DNA from: Micrasema longulum
Taxonomy: Eukaryota; Arthropoda; Insecta; Trichoptera; Brachycentridae
Assembly (NCBI GenBank): GCA_022494885.1
Contig: JAGVSM010004930.1
Location: 62,001 to 126,000 of the forward strand
Length of the DNA: 64,000 bases
Reading direction: 5' to 3'
The position numbers and the translations under genes are program-made. Shown here piece after piece: positions 47,121 to 57,780 of this stretch. Within the stretch, counting starts at the first letter, position 1, and the number at the start of each line of letters is the position of its first letter. Below the pieces are notes generated by a model that ran no database searches, was not told the DNA's origin, and worked only from the letters and a program-made list of their open reading frames with translations.

Positions 47121-48099
47121 GATGACTATTTTCTACTAACACAGTTTTAAAAATGAAACATTTTAACATGATAAATAAAATATAATAATACTTGCTTTAT
47201 GGTGCTAAATCCTATCCAGGACTCGACCATAATCATTTGTAGGACAGGACATTGTTCCGACACATTGTCACGCAGAATGATTAGACACCATAATCTTTGT
47301 GTTTTCTAAAAAACTTAATCAATTTTTGATTTTTCAATTTTTATTTTTCATTGTTGCATTTTTTATTTAGTTTTGGTTAGACTTTAAGACATTGCTAGTG
47401 TCAATAAGTCCACCACTTAACTACTTATACCTTTGTTTTTTTTTTGTATGTATGACATTGTATAAATATTATGGTTAATTGTTAAGTGTCCTCGGCGCGG
47501 GTAACCCCAGTGAGGTCACATTATTTGTATTATTTATCATAGTTTTTAATGGAAAAAAATATTAATAAATAATTAAATAAAGATTTATTATTATCATTAC
47601 CCTCACCGTCGCGTGCAGCCGCATTGTCTTCGTGTGAACGAGCACGGACAGGGCCTTATGACTTACAGCGAACTAATTAATAGCGATTTGCTCGACGTGT
47701 ACGTGTCTCTCCCGCGAATTTTATCTGCCGAAAATGGTTACAGATTTTTTATTTTTTTAAATATTTAGTTTATCCTTTACACCTTGGATACAAAATAAAA
47801 AATAATTTGGTGACCTCTATGAATTTTCGTAATGTCTCAGCGTTCTTGTACATTAATATTGTCTTATCTATTATATTGTCCACGTGTAAACGATACTTTA
47901 TAATATATTATTACGCCTCACAGCATGTGGACTTCGAAACGTCAACTGTCAAAAGTGACGTACGATTTAGGTTATGTTGCATCTTGTATCATATTATTTT
48001 ATTGTGCATGTCGTACGCTCCGATTTCTGATGGTTTTTAGATTAGAGAACTTGCAATAGAATAAATATTGTGATTTAGGTATTTACACATAGTTCATGT
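47121..48099. promoter_or_regulatory. Region upstream of Trmt10A
   Basis: Mostly AT-rich. A GC-richer patch at 47595-47710 and a CpG-bearing stretch at 47920-48020 are the likeliest promoter sites, but no TATA box or clear initiator is visible, as is common for housekeeping genes. Confidence 0.3.
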
Positions 48100-51000
48100 A
48101 TGCCAAATGACATCATGCGCTGCGAAGAGGAAAAACCTAACAATAGTGATGAAGAATGCGTCGCCAAACGCATTAAATTATCAGTTGAGAATGATTTACA
48201 TAATAAGAGCATTCAGGAAACCGAATGTTTCTTCGGACAGCGGCCGTTTACTAAGAACCAGATGCGGAAATGGCTGAAGAAAGAAAAATGGGAAGCGAGG
48301 AAAAATGAAAAGAGGGCCAAAGAAAAGGCAAAGGCCAAGAAGAAACGGGTCGAGGCTAAAATAAATAACATAGATATCGGTCCTAGCAGGAAAGCGCTGA
48401 AACACAGCAAGGTCGCTAACAGCAGCTGCACTTCCGGAGTGATCATAGATCTGAGTTTCGATCACTTGATGATAGAGAAGGATCGAGCAAAAGTCATCAA
48501 ACAGATCCTACGCTGTTATTCCCTCAATCGGAGGTCGCCGACTCCTATGAACTTCTACGTAAGCAGTTTTGGAGATAGAACCAAACAAGAAATAGCAAGG
48601 CATAACGGATATGAATATTGGGATGTAAGTCTTTTCTTCTCTTTAGCAGATCCCGGTAATCCATCGTATTCTCTTCATGAGGACGTTTGACTTTCCGATT
48701 TTCAACTATGAAATACTTAGATTTCACATTTGTTCGTAAGATCCGACAATCACATCGGCACTGCCCCTCACACTGTGATGGGCAGTGCCGGGCAGTGTCA
48801 TAAAATTAAAATATTGCAATGAATCGTAAAAATGCAAATAAGTAAAAAGCACAATAACAAATTCAGTATAACACATACATATTTTTTATGAAATTATCCT
48901 ACATTGTAATCATAAGCTAATTAGCTTACTTTAAATATATAACTACTTTGAACAAGATAAAAGTAAACTTTGATTATTTTTTTTAATACTAAAATAATGT
49001 CATACATATTGATTGTTTTTTTCCATACTCAGGTGAAGTTTGAGGAAAGCGGGTATTTGGATTTATTTCCAAAGGATAGATTGATTTATTTATCAAGTGA
49101 ATCTGAAAATGTCATAGAAGAAGTTGAACCAAATAAGATGTATATTATTGGAGGACTTGTGGATCATAATGCGCACAAGGTAAAATTAATAACAATATCG
49201 CTAATATGATGGTTTAGATTTTCCTAAAAACATTATTTGTAACAAAATTTAGGTATATTAGAATAAATTTAATGTACAGGACGGTTCAATAAGTACTCAT
49301 GTTTGACGACAGATGGCGTTACTATGGTAAGTTGCTGTTACCATTGTGTGCTGCCATCTTCTGTCAAACAAAGCAAAAAACAAATTTGACACTGATTCAT
49401 AGGTTAGTTTGTATTTGACAGCCATCGCAGTAAGCGGTGCAACGTGATTTTTGCTAAAATGGAGAAAGTACAGTATCGTTCAGTGATTTGTTTTTTTCTT
49501 TTGGATGGGAAAACGTGCGAGGAGATAAAAGCAAAATTGGCCATCAATGGCAACAGCTAGATATTGCTTCGATGAATTTAAATGTGGACGAACATCTGTT
49601 TTTGATGAGGATCACCCAGGACGCCGGGCAGATGTAGTTACCGAAGAAATCATTGAAAAGTCCAAGATACGAATCTCGCTGATCATCGAATGAAGGTGCG
49701 AGAAGTAGCAAATGCCATAGGTGTGTCGATGGGAACGGCAATCGATATTTTACATGATAAAATGAAAAAATTATTGGCCCTATGGGTGCCACGATTTGCT
49801 AACGGTGGACAATAAGCTGGTAAGACTTTCAAAGCTGCAATTTAAGCACGATCTGAAGGACTTTTTGCATCGAGTTGTTACTGTCAGTGAGACCTGGATT
49901 CATCATCAGACACCGGAAACCAAGCAACAATCAAATGGGTTGCTTTCAGTGAATCTGCTCCAAAGAAGGCGAAGGCGAAGACAATCCCTTCGGCTGGAAA
50001 AGTTATGGTGACAATTTTTGGGACACGAAGAGTTTTGTGGACTTTTTAGAAAAAGGAAATACAATCACTGGGCAATATTACAGCAAGTTATTGAACCGCT
50101 TTGACAAGAAATTGAAGGAAACACGGCTCCATTTGGCAAAGAAGAAAGCGCTGTTTCACCACGACAACGCACCAGCACATTCATTCGAAATTGTCACCAA
50201 ATTGTGTTATGAATTGCTGTCGCACCCTCCGCTATTCGCCCGACCTGACTCCCTGTGATTTTCTCTAATTTCCGAACTTAAAGAAATGGCTTGCAGGAAA
50301 AAAATTCAGCTCAAATGAGGTCATCGTCGAAACACAGGCGTATTTTACAAAACTCGACAATATTTCGGAGTGGTTAAAAAAATGGCAGGGACCATATTAT
50401 TTCAATTTATGTACATATTTATGTTGAAAAATAAATAATTTGTTGTTGAGAAAAATGGCGTCTTCATTCCTAACACGGTTTCTTGTTGATCTGCCCTCGT
50501 ATATCACTGAGAACCAATGTCAAAATAATTTTGTTTGTTCTTTGAATTATTCTGTGATAAAAAACCTTTTTTAAACAGATTTTACATTCTTGTTTGATAA
50601 TTGTATTTTTAATTAGTTGCATTATTTTTCAATTAAATTGTTAAAACAGAAATAGAAAAAAAAACATCAAAAATAAACTTCAAGCATATTATGTGTTAAC
50701 AATTTTAATTCGAAAAATTAATCATAAAAAAAATGATTTCTAATTTGACTTTTTACACTTGTCGTACAATTTTTATTTAATTTCTCAGTATGTATTTATT
50801 ATCAAGCAAATGGAAGGAAGCAAATATTGTACCGATTCATAAAAGTGGTAAAAAAAATGCAACGAGAATTATCGCCCTATTTCCATACTTCCAGTATTTA
50901 GTAAAATGTTCGAAAAAATTGTTCATGATCAGGTCTATACTCATTTGTCACGAAACTTTCCCGAACAGCAGCACGGCTTTCTTAGAAAACAGTCAACAAC

Positions 51001-53824
51001 AACAAATCTAGCAGTATTCGCTCAATACATTTTCTCTCAATTTGAAAATAAAACTCAAGTAGATACTATATACACTGACTATGCAAAAGCCTTTGATAAA
51101 GTAAACCACTCACCCTTCTATTAAAGATCGAACATCTGGGTATTCACGGAGATCTTTTGCGATGGTTTACTTATTATCTGACAAATCACTGTCAATCTGT
51201 TGTAATCGGAGGCGTCTGTTCAAACTTTTCTTCTATACCATCAGGAGTGCCCCAAGGTTCACACCTCGGGCCACCCCTTTTCAATGTCTATATTTATGAT
51301 TTCAATGTCTATATTTATATTGGGCAATCTTTCAAGTTCGCACAATTCAGTCTTTTTGCCGATGATATGAAAGTATACTTACCTATTCCTATTCATAATG
51401 ATCAAGACAGTATAAATCTTCAAAAGACCTTAATAGATTAAACACATATTGCATTAAAAACAGATTGTCTATTAACATTAAAAAGTGTCAGCAAATTTCT
51501 TTTTACCGCATTCGTTCTGAAAAAATTAATTATTCATATAAAATCAACGAGTTAACTATAAATTCCTCTAGGGAAGTCCGGAACACCTTGGTGTTGTACT
51601 TGATAGTAAACTTACATTTAACAAACATACAGGAAATACTGTAGAAAAAGCTAACAAAATGTTAGGGTTTGTCATACGATCAACCAAACCTTTCACAAGA
51701 ACTGACGCATTAAGAAAACTTTTTTTTTCATATATACGTATGTCCTAGAGTTTGGTTCGCCGATTTGGAATCCTCAATACAATACTTGCAAAAATCGCAT
51801 TGAACATATTAAAAACTGTTTTCTTAGACAATTTGATTTCAAAAATAATGTTTCATTTTCAAGTAGGACTGAGTCTGCTAATTTTCATAAGGTTCGAAAT
51901 CTCGCAACTCGGCGTACCATGTTGGATTTGAGTTTTCTCTATAAAATTGTTAATAACCTAATTGATAGTACAGAAATTGTTAGAAGCATTTCATATCGAG
52001 TCCCTGTCCGTAGAACTCGTCGATCTGTACTCTTCGACATTCCTAACTCAATGACTAATTATATGAAAAATAGCACTCTTCAAAGAATACAGATTATTAT
52101 ACTACCTATAATGACAGTTTTAGTAATATCGACATATTACACTGTAAATACCATATTTTTATCAGATCTGTTTTTTTAAGAAGACATTTTAAATTTATCT
52201 CTTGCTTAACTTTTAATTATGACTTTTAATTTAATCTTTCAATTTTAACTTTTTAATTTTAACTTTAATTTCAACTCTTAATTTTTACTTATTCATATGT
52301 ACATCTATACTACCTACATCTAATTTATTATTGTTGGTTGTGAATTTTTACTAAGAAATATAAATGTTCATGAAAGCAGAGAGAGAAGGGAGGAAAGTAG
52401 AGTTGGAGCTATACAATGTCTTCTCCATTTTATGTACTTTTTATTTAATATTTATTTTATTTATTTTTTTTGAAAAAAGAAATATTTGCGTTCTTATGAT
52501 TTACCCAAATATTTCATTTTGAGGGCCATTTTCAACGAGTTGTAAATAACTCACTATTAGAAAATGAAATCGAGTTGGGTTAGAGTGGGATTCGAACCAC
52601 GGACCTTTGGTCCGTGAGTCCGAGACACTAGCCACAGGACCACAACCCGATTTGTATATTTATTTTTTTAGAATTTGATTATTTTTTCCCCTCTCCTCCT
52701 GCATTCATAATAAATTAATGTGAAATCTGTAATTGGTCTTACTTTTTTAAATTGTTCTTTATTACCTTGTATTTATATAGACTGTACGATTTCCTTAATA
52801 AATAAATAAACATTATTTTTCTTCCTAGTCCTATATATTAAATTTGTTCTAAAATAAGAATCAACTTACATATTATTTTGTTACATAAGTGAGGCTCTCA
52901 GTATCAGAGATGGCCAAATGCTAAAAATAGTATTAAAAGCTGCATATTTAAAGTGTTCACTGTGTAAGTGTATTAAAATTAAGTGTAATAAAGATAGCAT
53001 TTCTTGTTATGTGTACCTTTAGGTTAATCATTCAAAGTGTTAATGGCACCAAATAATAATAAATAATTAAATCAAAAAGTGCTATAATAGATTTTAGAAA
53101 CTTTCTCCAAAATATGTATGAAATCGTTTGACCATCTTTGATACTGAGGGCCTCAAGTGCCCGTTTCTTCAGGCGCCTCTCTGCCTGCTCTTTTATTTTG
53201 TTGCGTAGTTCTTACTTATCTACTAAAAATATTGCCACAAGTAAACTCAAATTTTGATGGATTTTACGTGCAATGAAAAATTGTGTATTTAAATTCTAAT
53301 TTTTCAGGGGTTGTGCCACAATATAGCTGCGGAGCAAGGAATCCAGCATGGTCGGTTACCGCTAGATAAATATTTGAATATGAAAACTAGAAGAGTTTTA
53401 ACTATAGATCACGGTATGTCTTTAAAAAATTAATTTACCTATGCAGGTTCCATTAAATTAAATTACTTCACAATATACTGACAGTCCATACACAATGTCT
53501 TTGCAGTTGGACATCTGCAATTTTGAGAATTTTAAAATAACAACATCCGATATTTGAATTACACAATTTATCTTAAAGTTTGTTGACAGGTGAGTGGGGT
53601 GGGGTATATTGGAAATATAATATACTGTATGAACTGTTGTTTTTCTAGTGTTTGAAATTTTACTAAGAATATCAGAAGGAAAGTCGTGGCCGGAAACCTT
53701 GATGCAAGTAGTGCCCATGAGGAAAGGAGCGAGTGTAACAGCTGAGAAGTCTCCTGATACTCTCAACTCGGAATCCGAAGACAACCAACCTTGTGATGAT
53801 ACTGAACTACAAACTGACACTTGA
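48100..53824 (+). CDS. Trmt10A: tRNA (guanine-N1-)-methyltransferase, position 9 (TRMT10A-type)
   Basis: Four exons, 48100-48624, 49033-49179, 53308-53413 and 53649-53824 (phases 0, 0, 1), 317 residues, close to the usual TRMT10A length. An acidic start is followed by a Lys/Glu-rich helical region (about residues 52-90), then the SPOUT methyltransferase domain: VIIDLSFDHLM (about 114-124), ILRCYSLNRR, the knot segment YIIGGLVDHNAHKGLC with the conserved Asp about 219, RLPLDKYL, and RVLTIDHVFEILL. The enzyme would methylate G9 of tRNAs using S-adenosylmethionine, in nucleus or cytosol. The tail is acidic. The first in-frame ATG at 48100 was used; an ATG five codons on is possible. The second intron (4.1 kb) contains a mariner, a LINE and a SINE. 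Confidence 0.9.
48756..48790. repeat. GC-rich hairpin in the first Trmt10A intron
   Basis: CGGCACTGCCC (48756-48766) pairs perfectly with GGGCAGTGCCG (48780-48790) around a 13 nt loop, about 130 bp after the donor. Confidence 0.8.
49275..50501 (+). pseudogene. Mariner transposon, dead
   Basis: About 1.23 kb in the second Trmt10A intron. From ATG 49459 the transposase reads MEKVQYRSVICFFLLDGKT, DEFKCGRTS, DHPGRRAD, VREVANAIGVSMGTA, then TVSETWIHH, PETKQQS, DTKSFVDFLEKGNT, HHDNAPAHS and YSPDLTPCDF, in at least three frames. The first catalytic Asp, expected in the DETWI motif, is Ser here, while the second and third Asp remain. Possible ends are TACAGGACGGTTCAATAAG and, inverted, TACGAGGGCAGATCAACAAG. 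It cannot make an active transposase. Confidence 0.88.
50770..52200 (+). pseudogene. LINE fragment (Jockey-like), multiply frameshifted
   Basis: Readable in order: SSKWKEANIVPIHKSGKKN, MFEKIVHDQVYTHLSRNFPE, HGFLRKQSTTTNL, YTDYAKAFDKVNH, IPSGVPQGSHLGP, FSLFADDMKVYL, then C-terminal VLDSKLTFNKH-like and RVPVRRTRRS. Most of the reverse transcriptase is present but broken by several frameshifts and an internal duplication (FNVYIYDFNVYI). Confidence 0.88.
52465..52653 (-). mobile_element. tRNA-derived SINE, copy C
   Basis: Same head and body as the two copies near 39 kb, here in the second intron of Trmt10A, next to a decayed LINE. Confidence 0.88.
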
Positions 53825-54300
53825 CCTCGAGCATTGTTTACGCTGGTGGAATATATACATTAATTTTTAAATGGTTTTCTTTCATATCTAAAAAAAAATA
53901 CTGTTTGTGTTGTGATAAAAAAATTATAATAACTTGATAATTTAGAAAACTAAATTGTTAATATTGCGAGCAATCATTTAGAAGTCCAATTTTCAAATTG
54001 TCTGTTGTGATTTTTGCCTTCTTTCGCTGTCATATTTATAATATTTTTTTAAGTAAACCTCTTAGGTTAACTAACTCGGTTATGTAAATTATGAATCACC
54101 ATCATAGTTTTAGTAATTTGGTTTTAACATTAGAATCCAATTCTATGATCTCTCACGTTCCATTTATGTATGTGATTATCTGTACAAGTCACTATTTTTA
54201 CTTGTTAAATTTTATATAATCGTAGCCAGGATAAGCAATTCTACCTCAAAATTTAAAGCAATATTTTAAGTAAATGTGCATAGGTACATAAAAATAAAAT
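53825..54300 (+). terminator. Trmt10A 3' UTR and poly(A) signal
   Basis: AT-rich sequence after the stop at 53824. An AATAAA hexamer at 54293-54298 is a reasonable end of transcript, giving a 3' UTR of about 480 nt. Confidence 0.45.
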
Positions 54301-54317
54301 ATTTTGTCCTTTTAAGC

Positions 54318-54352
54318 TTATATTGTGACGTTTTCAGATAACTTTATCAGAA
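54318..54352 (-). repeat. Hammerhead-like remnant beyond the Trmt10A 3' end
   Basis: The - strand reads CUGAUAA, AGUUAUCU, GAAAACGUCACAAUAUA, sharing the 3' part (ACGUCACAAUAUA) with the 18.3 kb copy. The core box has G8 changed to A. Probably inactive. Confidence 0.4.
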
Positions 54353-54413
54353 TTGTTATAAATATGTAGTTACTAATGTGATGTATGACAAGGAATATTA
54401 ATTTATTTAAATA

Positions 54414-55046
54414 CAGGTAAACGTCATTTTACACCGGGGTTCCCTTCCTAGAGACACTGGCGTAAAATGAACACAAATATAATGGAAGATAAACGAGTAA
54501 GGTTAGGTTCCGTGTCAGAATTCTAAGAACAATCTAACATGTTAGTTTGATACATCATATCCTATATCAAAACAAATTATAAATGTATTTAATAAATGCA
54601 GTATAAATTCGTTTACAAAATAAGTAATAATCTCTTGATATAATTAATGAATTTTTCATAATAAATACTAATTCACCAGTTCGTCGGTACTAAATTAAAT
54701 TCTCTAATTTTTTTGAAAAAGCATCCAATTTCATTTGCTTTATTGTTGCTTCCTTTCTTGCAGAATTATAGCATAAACTACAAATTTATTAATATTTTTT
54801 TAATTTTATAAAAGAATAAAAAATATAATCATACCTTTTTATTTTTCTTAAAAACAAAACGAAAACTAATTCGGAAACAATTTCAAGAACACAATAGGCT
54901 GCTCGCGTACACGGTAAAAGAATAAAACAATGTGTAAAAGTGTGTCTGCTATTAGAATCGCGGCGCCTACTGTCGTCTGGTGTCGGCCGAACCGGCGTAA
55001 TTGTAAATCGGCGTAAATCGAACAGGTGCAAAACGACGTTTACCCG
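54414..55046. mobile_element. 633 bp non-autonomous inverted-repeat element, TA-flanked
   Basis: The left end CAGGTAAACGTCATTTTACA and right end, read inverted, CGGGTAAACGTCGTTTTGCA match over about 24 bp. TA lies on both sides (54412-54413, 55047-55048). The end sequence differs from the 55.6 kb family. No transposase. Confidence 0.8.
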
Positions 55047-55574
55047 TACATTTTAGTATTAATAACCGCCTCGCTCGCTAGCTGACTGTTATGGGTAGTA
55101 CAAGAAAAAGATCGTGGTAGAAAAAGAAAGAAAACACGAGATATAGGAAACTATTTATTCCTCAGATTACATATACACAATGTTTTTCATTACAATAAAG
55201 ATTTATTGTTAATTTACAAATATTCTTTAAATATCCCTTATAAAACTAGTGATATATTTTTCAAAATGTTACGCTGCCAGAGAGAAATACACAACCCGAA
55301 GAGATTCTCTCTATTTCTCGCAACTTGGTGAAATCACAGAAACCGTCTTCAGTAGAGGAACATATTCTCATTTATCAGAATTATCAACACATTGCTTCGT
55401 CGTGTCATATATTATACTTTCTATTTAGCTATATTCATTCTCCATGCATTCTTTTATAACTGCCCGATTTTGTGATCTGCAATGTGATATTATGAATCTC
55501 TTAGACAAGTCGAATATACCCTGAATAAAAATAGTGCGCCAATAAAAATAATGTTTTATATATGTATGTGTGTA

Positions 55575-56462
55575 CAGTAAAACCCCTGTTTTACGTTTTT
55601 CTAGGGAGCAACAAAAAAGAAGTGTAAAACTGAGAAAAAAGGTAAGAAAATGAAAAATGTATGGAAAAAAAGAAATTACATAAAAATATATTTATTGTAC
55701 TAGACTATCCTAAATATACTGATAAAAAAATGTAAAAATTGCCATAATTGGGGATTATTCATATTTATTTAATTAAAAATATTTTGTATTTTTTTTTTAA
55801 TAAAAAACACGTTTAAATAATTTTACATAGGTACTTAACCTTGAAAACAGTAAAAAAATTTTTTTGCGTAAAATGGTTTTTCCCCTAAATGTTGGGAAAT
55901 TTTATTTTTATATGGTATCACATTTTTTAGTATGGTACCACAGAATTTCAAGTCATTTACATCGCGGCAAAAATGTTTCACACTTTTATGATAACTGTTT
56001 AAATATCTTCTTTTCACATTATGTTAATAACTTCAAATAATATTTCTATGGCCAAATTTTTTAACTTTCTGCATCATAATTTATTAATGTAAAGATTTTA
56101 TTCTTCCTAAACATATGTCAACTGCATGTCTCTATTTAGCAAAATGTCAAAATTAGACACTTAAACAAAATAGTCAATTACACTGCACCTACTTTGAATT
56201 TAGTTTGAGACAATAATTTACACAATTTTTCATTTACCTCGATTTTATTTTATTTTATTTTATTCACGTGTGCGGCAGCGCGTGGCTCGACGTCTTTTGA
56301 GAGATTGAATGAGTTTTAAAGGTAAAACCGGGGTTATGAAAAACACAAAAACGTTCATTCCCCCCAATATATTTGATATTTGAATGAGAATGTATGGAAA
56401 AGAAATGGGACCTTTACATTTCAGCCTAAAAAGCGGGAAAACGTAAAAACGAGGTTTTACTG
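55575..56462. mobile_element. Pogo/Tigger-like MITE, copy 1 (888 bp)
   Basis: Ends CAGTAAAACCCCTGTTTTAC and, inverted, CAGTAAAACCTCGTTTTTAC with TA on both sides. CAGT-start ends with a following ACCTCG-like stretch and TA duplications resemble pogo/Tigger elements. Copies at 59183-60032 (inverted) and 62494-63095 (truncated) share the internal sequence GATACCATTTAAA...CCCAATATTTAGG. No transposase frame. Confidence 0.85.
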
Positions 56463-57780
56463 TACATAATACATGCCAGTGCATCGTATTATGTTTGTTT
56501 TTACTGAATATAACTAGAAAAATTCAATTTAGACATAACAATTATAAATACAATATGTATTAATAATACAGTCAGTATTACATGTATGACAAAGTGACGG
56601 TTAAAACTTCTTAAATCTAAATTACAAAAATATGACACAAACAAAGTTGAGCAGACAAAGTACGAATTTATTTTATTTACAAAAATCTGATGAGGAAATA
56701 TTCAATATAAATAAAAAATATTTACATAAAAATTTATAACAGCTTAATGCCATAAATGACGTGACTAACTGAAATAAATTTCACAACTATAAAACTATTA
56801 GTTGTACAAAAAAATACCTCAAACATGCGACATTAAAACTAAACTAAATGTCTTATAGAAAAATATCACACAGCTTTCTCGAAATGCATTCCCTTTGTAC
56901 GAATGCGATGTTGTCTCTCTTCTCCCGCATCAACTCAGCACATAATCATTTCAAACAATAATGTATGCATTTCATTTGTTAATAATAATTCGCAGTAAAA
57001 ACTCAAAAGTTAGTCACAACAAAAATATAAAAATAAAGCGCATGAAGTGTTATAGCCATTAGTAAACTTTATCAGAGAATAACAAACCACAGATCATTTT
57101 TATAATCATTTTCAAATGGAAACTACAGATTTAATTGATCAAAAAATAATAATGTTAATTAAATATATAAGTAGATAAGAAAATAGTACAATATCAAATT
57201 AAAATTTTGTTTTTAAAAATAAATTGAAGAGATAAAATTGAAGACACCTCGCTGCGCGACTTGCTTCTATATATTTCTGTACGTCGGAGATATAGGATCC
57301 TAAGTGCCATTTTAGACAAAATCACTTTTTGCTGGATTAGATTTTTTTTCTTTATCTGGTGGTTTAACACTATATGTGCTTAGTATTATAAAACTGTTCA
57401 AATTGTTTTAGACCTGATTTTTATAATTACAGTTATCAGAAGCATACTTATTTAAACTGTATATTTAGTCATCAACATAATCAATCCATACATATCATTT
57501 TAAGCTACATAAATCAATTTGAAAAATATTTTTTAATTATTAACAAAAAAATAATTCGGTCATGGAGATCGTTTTTTGCTTCTTCTGAAAAAACAACAAA
57601 TGGCGCATAGGGTGCTATACCTCTGACGTACAGATTTTAGCAGTTTTGAATGTCATAAAATTGTAAAAATATATAAAATACATTTAAAAAATATTGTCGA
57701 CCGAGTCCAAAGTACCGTGCCGTTAATAATAAGCGCCGGTTGGTTCCGGCAGGAAATCGGTTTGTATAATGCACAGGGAA
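56463..57780 (-). other. AT-rich stretch, probable 3' UTR of the LIR-protein gene
   Basis: No coding frame or repeat boundary. - strand AATAAA candidates occur near 56668-56680. The real transcript end is not decidable by eye. Confidence 0.35.

Noticed and set aside
48196..48465. Two - strand frames opposite Trmt10A exon 1
   Set aside because: Mirror translation of the Lys/Glu-rich coding strand giving Phe/Leu-rich sequence; no independent support.
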